Shown here one piece after another: positions 48,994 through 56,983 of a DNA stretch of 64,000 nucleotides. The translations under genes and the position numbers were made by a program. The stretch comes from Paenibacillus whitsoniae (GTDB lineage: Bacteria; Bacillota; Bacilli; Paenibacillales; NBRC-103111): assembly GCF_003955665.1 (NCBI RefSeq), contig NZ_RXHU01000082.1:92904-156903 (forward strand), read 5' to 3'. A model generated the notes under the pieces. The model saw only the letters and a list, made by a program, of their open reading frames with translations. It made no database searches and was not told where the DNA came from. How positions within the stretch are numbered: position 1 is the first letter of the stretch; the number at the start of each line of letters is the position of its first letter.

Positions 48994-49230
48994 TTAGGAC
49001 TTCACGACGTACGCAACAACGATGGATAGGATGAAAAATGCCGCAGCAAGCCCCATAGTAAAGCGAGACAGGAACAACTCAAGTCCACGTGCCTTCTGCT
49101 TTCCGAACAAATGCTCAGCACCACCGGAGATCGCACCGGACAAGCCTGCACTTTTCCCTTTCTGTAAAAGGACAATCGCAATTAACCCTACCGAAGCTAT
49201 GATGAGCAAAATTTTCATGAAAATTTCCAT
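48994..49230 (-). CDS. secG: Preprotein translocase subunit SecG
   Basis: About 78 residues with two membrane helices (KILLIIASVGLIAIVLLQ and the end LAAAFFILSIVVAYVV) and the conserved middle KGKSAGLSGAISGGAEHLFG. Part of SecYEG, it assists protein export. The start ATG at 49230 has GGGGTG upstream. It is the first gene of the esterase-rnr group. Confidence 0.95.
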   Translation of the reverse strand: MEIFMKILLIIASVGLIAIVLLQKGKSAGLSGAISGGAEHLFGKQKARGLELFLSRFTMGLAAAFFILSIVVAYVVKS

Positions 49231-49356
49231 TGTTAGCACCCCAATTGCCTATTCTTCGCCTGATACAACTAGCATGGATAGTTTATCACAGATTGTCCAA
49301 GAACACAAGGAAGGCAGGGAACCCGCACAGCGTTAGGGCTCTTGCTGGGTCAAAAT

Positions 49357-49369
49357 GGTGCCTGGCACC
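49357..49369. repeat. Short palindrome GGTGCCTGGCACC
   Basis: A 13-nt palindrome around one central base, in the gap between secG and the enolase-superfamily gene, directly behind its stop. It may be a REP-like short element or a weak terminator of that gene. Confidence 0.35.
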
Positions 49370-49380
49370 TGGCGGCCTCC

Positions 49381-50682
49381 CTAGCCCCACGCCTCCGCCA
49401 ACACAGCTTCGTAATGCGAGCTCCGCCCAAAGCTGCCACCGCTGCGCGCGTAAAAATCGTCGCCGAGCGTGTACACACCGCCCGCGCTCTGCGTCCAAGG
49501 CGCCCGGCCCTCGGGGTGGTAGCCCTGCATCCGCGCCCAATGGGCATAATTCTGATGCCCGTTGGACTCGAGAATGCCGACCTTCAGCCCCGGGAGGGGG
49601 GCGAGCCGGGCGGCGAGGTTTTTGTTCCAATCCAGCATCCACGGATTGACGGTCAGGTCTGCGCACAGGCACGGCACGCCGCGCGTCAGCGCTGCCTGCG
49701 CCACTTCGAGCGCGACGCTGAGCGTCTTCGCGATCGGCTTGAGCGTGATGGCGCCGTAGCCCAGCGCGATGCGTTCTATGGCGTCCTCCACACCGTGGAC
49801 GCTCTCGTCCGCCGTGACGCGCACAGGCGCGGCGTGCACGGGGTTTTTGTTCTCCTCGGGGAACGGCTCCTCGAGGAGAACGATGCGCGCCAGCGCGCCG
49901 ATGCGATCGGCGTGATCCAGGAAGCGCAGCAGCCGATCCATCGTATCGTAGCGGCCGTTCGCATCCAGGTAGTAGAGGATGCGGCCGCTGTCCGTATACG
50001 GCGTGGTGCGCTCCGCGGCCAACGCATGGATCTCAGTGAGCCGCTGCATATCCCAGGCGAGCATTTTGCTTAGATCGCCGTCTTTGTCGGGATCGGAGCC
50101 GATTTTGATTTTCAGCACAAAATAGCCCTGATCCAGCATCCCTCGAATGTCCTCCAGCGACTGCCCATAGCCAACTACCGGCGTGAGGCCCAGCTCCGCA
50201 TTGCGGTAGCTGAGCAACTCGCGATAGGGTTCAGGCAGCATCGCATCGTATTGCTCGCGGCCTGTCTCCCGCGCGTATAACAGCCACGCGGCATGATCGA
50301 GCGGCACAAGCGCGTTCAGCGCGAACGTTTCACGCAGCTCAGCGCGACCAGTCACTTCGCGGCCGGAGGCGAGCCCGGAAGCGCGGAGGCCGTGGGACAG
50401 CTCCAGCGGCGTACTGAACGCGGCACCGCGTGTTTGGGCGAGTGCGTGATGGGTGATGGCAAGCATCTGCTCGTTCCCCGCCTGCTCCGTCGCACTAAAA
50501 AACACGCCCGGATCCGACCACAGCACACTCTGAATCCCCAAGCCTACTGCGGTGTGCCCATTCTCGCTCTGAAGCCCGACCATCGTCTGCCACAGCTCGC
50601 TGAGGGAGCCGCCCTTGAAGCCGAAGGGATAGAGCAGCGGTTCTTTTTCGACGGCGAGCGCGGCTTGCGCAATCTTGATCAT
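49381..50682 (-). CDS. Enolase-superfamily (mandelate racemase/muconate lactonizing-like) enzyme
   Basis: 433 residues. The barrel carries metal ligands in the expected places: YYLDANGRYDT (Asp), LLEEPFPEEN (Glu) and RVTADESVHGVEDA (Asp/Glu); FVLKIKIG offers the basic residue on strand 2. The cap domain is long at the N-terminus. Members abstract an alpha proton from carboxylates (sugar acids, amino acids). Overlaps the Gfo/Idh gene by 4 nt (ATGA) and uses GGAGGTG inside it, so both act in one pathway. The substrate is unknown, and the enzyme is not a canonical L-Ala-D/L-Glu epimerase by length. Confidence 0.85.
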   Translation of the reverse strand: MIKIAQAALAVEKEPLLYPFGFKGGSLSELWQTMVGLQSENGHTAVGLGIQSVLWSDPGVFFSATEQAGNEQMLAITHHALAQTRGAAFSTPLELSHGLRASGLASGREVTGRAELRETFALNALVPLDHAAWLLYARETGREQYDAMLPEPYRELLSYRNAELGLTPVVGYGQSLEDIRGMLDQGYFVLKIKIGSDPDKDGDLSKMLAWDMQRLTEIHALAAERTTPYTDSGRILYYLDANGRYDTMDRLLRFLDHADRIGALARIVLLEEPFPEENKNPVHAAPVRVTADESVHGVEDAIERIALGYGAITLKPIAKTLSVALEVAQAALTRGVPCLCADLTVNPWMLDWNKNLAARLAPLPGLKVGILESNGHQNYAHWARMQGYHPEGRAPWTQSAGGVYTLGDDFYARSGGSFGRSSHYEAVLAEAWG

Positions 50683-51623
50683 ACGGCACCTCCGACCGGC
50701 GGGTATTTGGCGTCGCGGTAGCTTTGCGCGAAGGCTTGACCATCATAGCCGGCGTAGTTCAGGGGAATGTCCGCGAGTTCGATTCGCCGGCCCCCCTGTT
50801 CTTCGGACAGCTTCGCCGCCAACGCCGCCAGCTCGATTTCGATGAGAAGGTCGAACGGGATCGGCGGCTCCGTCGTGTCGCCGCTCAGGTACGGCATCAC
50901 CTCGTTCAGCAATGCACGATATAGCTTGCTGTTATCGGTTCGGATGTAATGCGTTGTCGTCTGCGTCACGAGGTTCGCATAGAACGGGAGGTAGCCCTTG
51001 GTTTCGCCTACGCTGATCAGAAAGCGGCGGCCGTCCGCCCAAGTCAGCTCCACCTGGCGCTGACCACCTTGGCTGCTCTTGTGCTGCGCAGCGGCGATGC
51101 CCGGGCCAAGCAGCCCCTGCACCATGGCATAGGCATGGATGCCATAGTTGAATTCGTCAATGGCGCAGCCTGCGAGGCCATAGACCCATTCATCCGGCGG
51201 GATCGCCTCTGCCTGCCACGCTTTGACCTCGTCGCTGACGCGCAGCGCCGAGCCGCCGGTCAGGACGGCGCCTTGCTTCGCCCAGTCGGCCAGGATGCGC
51301 AGATGCTCGGGGCTGCCCGCGACCGGCTTGTCGAGGAAGACCGGTATGCCGGCTTCGATAAAAGGTCGTGCACGCTCGGTGCGCAGCTCCCAGTTGCAGC
51401 CGTGGAGGAAGGCGATATCCGCCTTTTGCACCACCTCCTGCAGGCTGGACGCGACATGCGGGATGCTGTGCTGGTGGGCGAATCGTTCCGCGTAGCCCGC
51501 AGGGTGCACCGTGCCGCCGTCGAAGATGGTGGCGACCTCATAGCCCATCTCCCGCAGGATGGGCACAAAACTGGCCGGATGAGACGTATCCAGATCGACC
51601 AGACCGATCTTTTTTCTTGTCAT
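50679..51623 (-). CDS. Gfo/Idh/MocA-family oxidoreductase
   Basis: 314 residues. Rossmann N-terminus with a shortened glycine motif (KIGLVDLDTSHPASFVPILR), conserved GIPVFLDKPVAGS (the Lys of the DKP/EKP motif binds NAD(P)), and C-terminal beta-sheet domain (CAIDEFNYGIHAYAMVQGLL with the catalytic His). The N-terminal loop is unusual (DLDTSHP in place of GxGxxG), so cofactor use may be altered. It is co-transcribed with the enolase-superfamily enzyme; sugar or inositol oxidation is the family norm. Confidence 0.85.
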   Translation of the reverse strand: MTRKKIGLVDLDTSHPASFVPILREMGYEVATIFDGGTVHPAGYAERFAHQHSIPHVASSLQEVVQKADIAFLHGCNWELRTERARPFIEAGIPVFLDKPVAGSPEHLRILADWAKQGAVLTGGSALRVSDEVKAWQAEAIPPDEWVYGLAGCAIDEFNYGIHAYAMVQGLLGPGIAAAQHKSSQGGQRQVELTWADGRRFLISVGETKGYLPFYANLVTQTTTHYIRTDNSKLYRALLNEVMPYLSGDTTEPPIPFDLLIEIELAALAAKLSEEQGGRRIELADIPLNYAGYDGQAFAQSYRDAKYPPVGGAV

Positions 51624-52226
51624 ATCGAGGAGCTCCTCTCCTTTGGTGTCGCGTTGGTGTGAGCGGTGTACAGGGTGGAGGTATTCTTGTGGAACGGCTT
51701 CTTGCAGAGTCGCTTCTTGTGAAGTGGCAAACGGTGCAAGAGGATTCGTGCTGGGCGTGATTGATGAGGGGTGGATTCGAGCATCAAGCAGCGGGTAGAG
51801 GGGACGGGGTGGACGAGACGGGGAGCCGAAACCTGCAAATAGGCAGGAATCTCTTAATCCCCTCCCCGGCTTCTGAGAAATTCCTGCAATTCAGCAGGCT
51901 TTTTCGGCGAAAGCCACCTTTTCAGGTAGGATAGACCCAAAAGCCTGCCTTCTTGCAGGAATTCCGCTGAAAACGAACTTTTCGCAGGAAATTCCTGCAT
52001 AATTGCAGGAATTCGTCTGCCATCTCGTAAGACATCTGAATTAGCTACTCAAGACCAAGCCCATCAGCCTCTACGGCTCCATATAAAATAGCCAACACTA
52101 CTTACCACCCGCCACTCACTACTCTATGCAGCAGGTTAGCACCAGTCACCATCAAACCCTTTAGCTACTCCATACCTTCAGACCAATACTCCCCCCGCAA
52201 TCTATTACCCTTCCATGCCGCCCGCC
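51624..52226. other. Gene-free interval with repeated CTGCAATT-type motifs
   Basis: About 600 bases without a supported gene. Between 51831 and 52020 the motif TTGCAGGAATT (or its reverse AATTCCTGCAA) occurs in several orientations: at 51880-51889, 51953-51963, 51984-51999 and 52002-52013. These are short dispersed palindromes, perhaps REP-like. A promoter for the downstream pair is expected near 51640 but is not clear. Confidence 0.45.
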
Positions 52227-53177
52227 TTACGGCTCCATGCGCCCCGGCTCGCACCGCTGCTGCGCTGCTCTCGCAAAATAATCGTCGATCTGCTCCAACT
52301 TGAACTCCGAGATCAGATCCTCCACCGTGAAATCTTCGGTTTCACTCGTGAGCAGCACCGCCCCGAGGTAGCCGGGATCGTGGATGCGGACCTTGGGTCC
52401 GTATTTTTTCTTAATAGCGGGAAAGAATTCTCCGTTATAGTCAATATGCAGCACAGCCGCATCCAGGTTGACGCGAGTGGTGATGAACGGATAGTAGTTC
52501 GTGCTTTGAGCCAGGGTTTCACCTAGCGGAGAAACAATGGTGCACGGCAGACCCGCGATTGCCCCGGCAAAATAAGCCCGGCAGCTGTACGCCCAGTACC
52601 CCTGCATCAAGCCCCCGTGATACATCGACGGGAATAGAATCAAATCCGGCCTCGCCGCTTCATACTGTCGTCGCAGCTCATTGAAGTTCAAGTCAAAGCA
52701 GATCGCCGCCGCCACTCGACCAAAATCGGTCTCAACAATCGGCGCTTCTTTGCCGTACAGAATCCCTCCCTCGGTATACTCGTCGGGGACAAGGTAGTTC
52801 TTGTTGTACACGCCGGCACTCCCGCCGTTGCGGTCGATCAACTGCACACTGTTGCGCCAGGTGCCATCCGCCATCTGCACATGCGCCGGATAGGTGATAT
52901 AGCATCGGTGCCGGGCTGCGACGCCCGCCAGAAAATCGCGGAGTCTCGTGCCCCGCGCCTCGTAATACGCCATGCGCTGCGCTTTGGGGTACGTCGCCTT
53001 TGACGGGCGGTCGCACACTTCCGGCAGCACGATAATGTCCGGCTGATCGGGCAGCACCCGATCCAGCTGCCGCTGCCAGTGATTGATCATTTGCTCGACC
53101 GCCTCGTTTGGCGGAACATCTGCCTGCAACGCAAGCGGGCTCGGCCCCAGGCAGGAAATCGTGATATAGCGCGCCAT
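52227..53177 (-). CDS. Nitrilase/omega-amidase-family hydrolase
   Basis: 316 residues. The catalytic triad residues can be placed: Glu in IIVLPEVCDRP, Lys in VYNKNYLVPDEYTEG, Cys in AAAICFDLNFNEL. Enzymes of this family hydrolyse amide or nitrile C-N bonds, often of carbamoylated or amidated compounds. The C-terminus is longer than in omega-amidases. Ribosome binding site AGGAGGAC. It stands alone behind a consensus promoter with an operator shared with the divergent regulator. Confidence 0.88.
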   Translation of the reverse strand: MARYITISCLGPSPLALQADVPPNEAVEQMINHWQRQLDRVLPDQPDIIVLPEVCDRPSKATYPKAQRMAYYEARGTRLRDFLAGVAARHRCYITYPAHVQMADGTWRNSVQLIDRNGGSAGVYNKNYLVPDEYTEGGILYGKEAPIVETDFGRVAAAICFDLNFNELRRQYEAARPDLILFPSMYHGGLMQGYWAYSCRAYFAGAIAGLPCTIVSPLGETLAQSTNYYPFITTRVNLDAAVLHIDYNGEFFPAIKKKYGPKVRIHDPGYLGAVLLTSETEDFTVEDLISEFKLEQIDDYFARAAQQRCEPGRMEP

Positions 53178-53262
53178 GCATTTGTCCTCCTTTGGTTAAT
53201 CCGTAAAATCCGTAAATTCTATACGATTGATCAACGCTTCTGGCATGGAACCCGATTCCCTG

Positions 53263-53302
53263 GTATACTTTAGATTATATTTTCACATCTATCCCCTGTC
53301 AA
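53263..53302 (-). promoter_or_regulatory. Consensus promoter and operator of the nitrilase gene
   Basis: TTGACA (53302-53297), 17-nt spacer, TATAAT (53279-53274): a perfect sigma-A promoter. GTATACTTTAGATTATA (53263-53279) covers the -10 box and resembles GTATACTTTGATATAC at 53413-53428. Confidence 0.72.
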
Positions 53303-53390
53303 TCTACAGTTTAAATCGAACTGATATTCCTTTTTTCATCTCCATATCCACGTGAACCTACTACTTGCAGCAGTAATTATAGGATCGCAG

Positions 53391-53428
53391 ATGACGCAAC
53401 CTCTTTCCTGTAGTATACTTTGATATAC
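53391..53428 (+). promoter_or_regulatory. Promoter and operator of the GntR-fusion gene
   Basis: ATGACG (53391-53396), 17-nt spacer, TATACT (53414-53419). The dyad GTATACTTTGATATAC (53413-53428) overlaps the -10 box and matches the operator at 53263. Confidence 0.6.
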
Positions 53429-53457
53429 ATAAAACGCATATTGGAGGAAGCACGCAC

Positions 53458-54828
53458 ATGAAACCAAAAAGGGCCACCTCCAGAAGTCGTCTGGAAGAAA
53501 TGGTCGCTACACTGAGACAGGATATTTTGAACGGAGTGCGCGCCGAGGGGGAGTTCCTTCCGTCCGAGTTGGAGCTCGGCGATTTGTATACGCTTAGCAA
53601 GAACACGGTTCGCAAAGGTCTGGAGGTTCTGGTCAACGAGGGCTTTATTGAGAAAGTACCGCGGATCGGTGCCCGCATCATTCGCAAAACAGAGAAGCAG
53701 GGCGAGATTATCCGTTTCGGCTACTACCCCAGTCTACATCAAGAAACAGAGCTGCTAGAGTTAGTCAACCAGTTTAATGCCATGCAGAATGACATTATCG
53801 TGGAGCCGTATCCCGTCGATTTTCCGCGGGAGCGTGATGCGGTGGAGACGTATTTGCAAGAGGGCCTGTTCGACGTCATTACCGTCAACCTGTACAACTA
53901 CGCGTTGATGCGGAGTGAGACACCTGAGAAAAGCTTGCTCGAACCGTTCGAGCCCGCCAAGGACATCTATCCGTTTTTGAACGCGCACTTTATGGAAAAC
54001 GGTCAGCAGTACGTCCTGCCGTTCGTCTTTACGCCGGTGATGCTCTGCTATAACCGCGAGCATTTTCGCGAGCTGCAGCTAATGGAACCGGACAGCTCCT
54101 GGACGTGGGAAGATCTGAGCCGTGCCGCAACCCAGATCGCCAAGGGCAATGAGCGGTTAGGGTTCCTTTTCCACATGCTGTCGGAAAACAGATGGCCGAT
54201 TTTTCTGATCCAGAACGGCGTCAAATTCGAGCGCGACGAAGACGGCAAGATCAACCTGCGCGATGTTAAAATCGCCCAAGCATTCGAACTGATCCGTAAG
54301 CTGGCGCAGGAGCATTTCCCTTATATTTCAACGGAAAACGATTCCGATGCCCTTTCGCTTTTCCTGAATCAGCGCGCATCGATGATCATGGCTTCGTATT
54401 CCAACCTGAACGAGCTGAAAAAAGCGGATTTCGCGTACGACATCGCTCCGCTTCCTCATCTGCATGATTCGCACACGATGCTCGTCGTGATCGGACTGGC
54501 CATCAACAAAACGTCGGCGCGCAAGCCGGCTGCCAAAACGTTCGTCGACTTCCTGCTCTCCTACGAGACGCAGCTTCATATCCGTCGTCATACGCTTAAT
54601 CTGCCGGGCTTGCAGCGCGCAGCGGAATGGGTGGGCGAAGAGCTGCATTACCGCCCTTACCGATACCATATGTACCGCGAAATCGTGCATACGTTCAGGA
54701 CGTACAAAGACTTGAACGTTTCTCCGAACGAGCTCCGCACCATCCGCCAGGAGTTGCTGTACTACGTCTCCCACCTAGATACGCTAGAAGCCGTGCTGAC
54801 CCGTTTGGAGGAAAAACTGAGCCTCTAA
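53458..54828 (+). CDS. GntR regulator fused to an extracellular-type solute-binding domain
   Basis: 456 residues. Residues 1-80 are a GntR winged helix (LRQDILNGVRAEGEFLPSEL, LYTLSKNTVRKGLEVLVNEG); residues 85-440 are a type-1 solute-binding domain (EIIRFGYYPSLHQETELLEL, DVITVNLYNYALMRSETPEK, YVLPFVFTPVMLCYNREHFR) as in ABC sugar-binding lipoproteins, but with no signal peptide, so it acts inside the cell. It very likely senses a sugar or oligosaccharide and represses the divergent nitrilase gene and itself (shared dyad). Ribosome binding site TTGGAGGAAG. Confidence 0.9.
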   Translation: MKPKRATSRSRLEEMVATLRQDILNGVRAEGEFLPSELELGDLYTLSKNTVRKGLEVLVNEGFIEKVPRIGARIIRKTEKQGEIIRFGYYPSLHQETELLELVNQFNAMQNDIIVEPYPVDFPRERDAVETYLQEGLFDVITVNLYNYALMRSETPEKSLLEPFEPAKDIYPFLNAHFMENGQQYVLPFVFTPVMLCYNREHFRELQLMEPDSSWTWEDLSRAATQIAKGNERLGFLFHMLSENRWPIFLIQNGVKFERDEDGKINLRDVKIAQAFELIRKLAQEHFPYISTENDSDALSLFLNQRASMIMASYSNLNELKKADFAYDIAPLPHLHDSHTMLVVIGLAINKTSARKPAAKTFVDFLLSYETQLHIRRHTLNLPGLQRAAEWVGEELHYRPYRYHMYREIVHTFRTYKDLNVSPNELRTIRQELLYYVSHLDTLEAVLTRLEEKLSL

Positions 54829-54847
54829 ATGAGGCCAAGCCGCGTAC

Positions 54848-54887
54848 AAAAAAAAGACCTACTCGCGATACGATATCGCGGTAGGTC
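54848..54887 (-). terminator. Terminator overlapping the end of the M50-like gene
   Basis: GACCTAC (54856-54862) pairs with GTAGGTC (54881-54887); an inner CGCGAT/ATCGCG stem extends it. Eight T follow on the minus strand. The stop codon and the last seven codons of the peptidase lie in the stem. Confidence 0.85.
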
Positions 54888-55572
54888 TCGATGGACGATG
54901 CGCCTCTTTCTTGCGCCCGAGGAACGCTTGCACGGCTTGCTTCGCACACCACAGCGCGAACAAGCTGAACAGCACGGCCCAGACGATGGCCGGCAAGCCC
55001 GTGTGCGCCGCCAGGTTCGTCGCATCGCCGGCCGCGCGGCTGTTCTGCGCCGCGTAGACGACGAGCGACAGTGGCCCGAACACCGACTCCTCCAGGCAGA
55101 GGAAGGCGAGCAGGAGGTAGTAGAAGTCCCGCAGCCACTTCGGCGCGAGCGCCAACGCCAGCACGGTCACGACGATGAAGCCGAGCAGGAACGATACGCC
55201 GAAGCCGTTGCGGACGAACAGCACGAGCGACAGCGCGGACAGCCCTGTCATCACCTGCAGCCCCAGTCGCTGCTTGCCTCTGGCATACGCCGAGAACAGA
55301 AACCAGGCGAACAGCGAAGCGGTCATATAGCCCGCCAGCGAAACAGGGATCAGCGCCCACGACTTTGTGAGCTGGGAGTACGTCACCCCGCTGTGATCGC
55401 GGTATAGCTCGATGTACATGACCTTGCCGCTCAGCGCCAGCGTCACTGCGGCGTGCCCGAACTCATGCACCATCGTGTCCAGGTTGCGGAAGAACGACGA
55501 TGGAAGCCAATGCGTGAGGATCGCGGAGCCGATCAAAAACAGAATGGTTTTTACCCAATTACTCAAAATCAT
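54859..55572 (-). CDS. M50-like membrane metallopeptidase
   Basis: 237 residues, about six membrane helices. TMVHEFGHAAVTLALSG carries the zinc-binding HExxH (residues 36-40) inside a helix, typical of the M50/site-2 protease relatives; an NPxxD-like second motif is not evident. It resembles the M50B-like group of small bacterial membrane peptidases whose substrate is unknown. It faces the GntR-fusion gene convergently and follows the gap operon terminator. Confidence 0.8.
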   Translation of the reverse strand: MILSNWVKTILFLIGSAILTHWLPSSFFRNLDTMVHEFGHAAVTLALSGKVMYIELYRDHSGVTYSQLTKSWALIPVSLAGYMTASLFAWFLFSAYARGKQRLGLQVMTGLSALSLVLFVRNGFGVSFLLGFIVVTVLALALAPKWLRDFYYLLLAFLCLEESVFGPLSLVVYAAQNSRAAGDATNLAAHTGLPAIVWAVLFSLFALWCAKQAVQAFLGRKKEAHRPSRPTAISYRE

Positions 55573-55610
55573 GGCCTCCCTTGCGCCAGACGACTATTCC
55601 CCATTATACG

Positions 55611-55641
55611 CAAAAACGGACAGGTGTAAGCCACCTGCCCG
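55611..55641 (-). terminator. Terminator of the gap operon
   Basis: CGGGCAGGTGG and CACCTGTCC (minus strand) form a stable stem with TTTTTG after it. It is placed 25 bp behind the eno stop codon. Confidence 0.8.
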
Positions 55642-55665
55642 CCTTCTATTTACATACGTTGCAAC

Positions 55666-56958
55666 TTATTTGAAGTTTCTCAAGTTGTAGAACGCTTTTT
55701 TACCAGCATATTGCGCTACGCTGAACAGCTCGTCTTCGATGCGAAGCAATTGGTTGTATTTCGCAACACGGTCCGTACGGGACGGAGCACCTGTTTTGAT
55801 TTGACCAGCGTTAGTCGCAACCGCGATGTCAGCGATTGTGCTGTCTTCGCTCTCACCGGAACGGTGGGAGATAACGGCTGTGTAACCAGCGCGTTTTGCC
55901 ATTTCGATCGCGTCAAATGTCTCAGTCAGTGTACCGATTTGGTTAACTTTGACCAAGATGGAGTTTGCGATGTTTTGCTCAATACCAGTGGACAGACGCT
56001 CAGTGTTCGTTACGAACAGGTCGTCGCCAACGAGTTGAACTTTGCCGCCCAATTTCTCAGTGAGCAATTTCCAACCTTCCCAGTCGTCTTCGGAGCAGCC
56101 GTCTTCAACAGTGATGATTGGGTATTTGTCAACCCAAGCAGCCAGGAAGTCAACCCACTCCGCGGATGTGAAGGATTTGCCTTCGCCTTCGAGGTGGTAT
56201 TTGCCGTCTTTGAAGAACTCCGTGGACGCAACGTCCATACCCAGGAATACGTCAACGCCTGGTTTGAAGCCTGCTTTTTCGATCGCAGCCAAGATTGTAG
56301 TGATTGCTTCTTCGTTGGATGTGAAGTTAGGTGCAAAACCGCCTTCGTCGCCAACCGCTGTGTTCAGGCCTTTTTCTTTCAGTACGGATTTCAGGCTGTG
56401 GAAGATTTCAGCGCCGATGCGAAGCGCTTCTTTGAAGGAAGGAGCGCCAACCGGCAGAACCATGAACTCTTGCACGTCAACGTTGTTGTCCGCATGCGCG
56501 CCGCCATTGATGATGTTCATCATTGGAACTGGCAAAGTTTTTGCGTTGAATCCGCCAAGGTAAGTGTACAGAGGCACGTCCAGCGCGTCAGCTGCAGCGC
56601 GGGCAACGGCCATGGAAACAGCCAGGATCGCGTTAGCGCCCAGTTTGCCTTTGTTCGGCGTACCGTCAAGCGCGATCATTTTGTTGTCGATGCCGACTTG
56701 ATCAAGCGCGTCCAGACCGATGATCTCAGGAGCGATGATTTCGTTTACGTTCTCAACAGCCTTCAGAACGCCTTTACCCAGGTAACGGCCTTTGTCGCCG
56801 TCGCGAAGCTCAACCGCTTCATATGCGCCTGTGGATGCGCCGGATGGCACGATCGCACGGCCAAAACCGCCGGACTCCAGGTAAACTTCAACTTCAACTG
56901 TTGGATTACCGCGGGAATCCAGTACTTCGCGTGCATAAACGTCAGAAATGATAGTCAT
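55666..56958 (-). CDS. eno: Enolase
   Basis: 430 residues; 2-phosphoglycerate to phosphoenolpyruvate. Family signatures: AREVLDSRGNPTVEVEVYLE, GGAHADNNVDVQEFMVLPVG, LVGDDLFVTNTERL, and SHRSGESEDSTIADIAVATN. The ATG at 56958 follows GAAGGAG; the reading from 56970 has no site. Last gene of the gap operon. Also an RNA degradosome partner in Bacillales (general knowledge). Confidence 0.98.
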   Translation of the reverse strand: MTIISDVYAREVLDSRGNPTVEVEVYLESGGFGRAIVPSGASTGAYEAVELRDGDKGRYLGKGVLKAVENVNEIIAPEIIGLDALDQVGIDNKMIALDGTPNKGKLGANAILAVSMAVARAAADALDVPLYTYLGGFNAKTLPVPMMNIINGGAHADNNVDVQEFMVLPVGAPSFKEALRIGAEIFHSLKSVLKEKGLNTAVGDEGGFAPNFTSNEEAITTILAAIEKAGFKPGVDVFLGMDVASTEFFKDGKYHLEGEGKSFTSAEWVDFLAAWVDKYPIITVEDGCSEDDWEGWKLLTEKLGGKVQLVGDDLFVTNTERLSTGIEQNIANSILVKVNQIGTLTETFDAIEMAKRAGYTAVISHRSGESEDSTIADIAVATNAGQIKTGAPSRTDRVAKYNQLLRIEDELFSVAQYAGKKAFYNLRNFK

Positions 56959-56983
56959 TGTGTGAAACACTCCTTCGATAAAA

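Noticed and set aside
49286..49672. 128-codon minus-strand frame at the end of the enolase-superfamily gene
   Set aside because: Different frame over the same gene; Arg/Ala-rich shadow.
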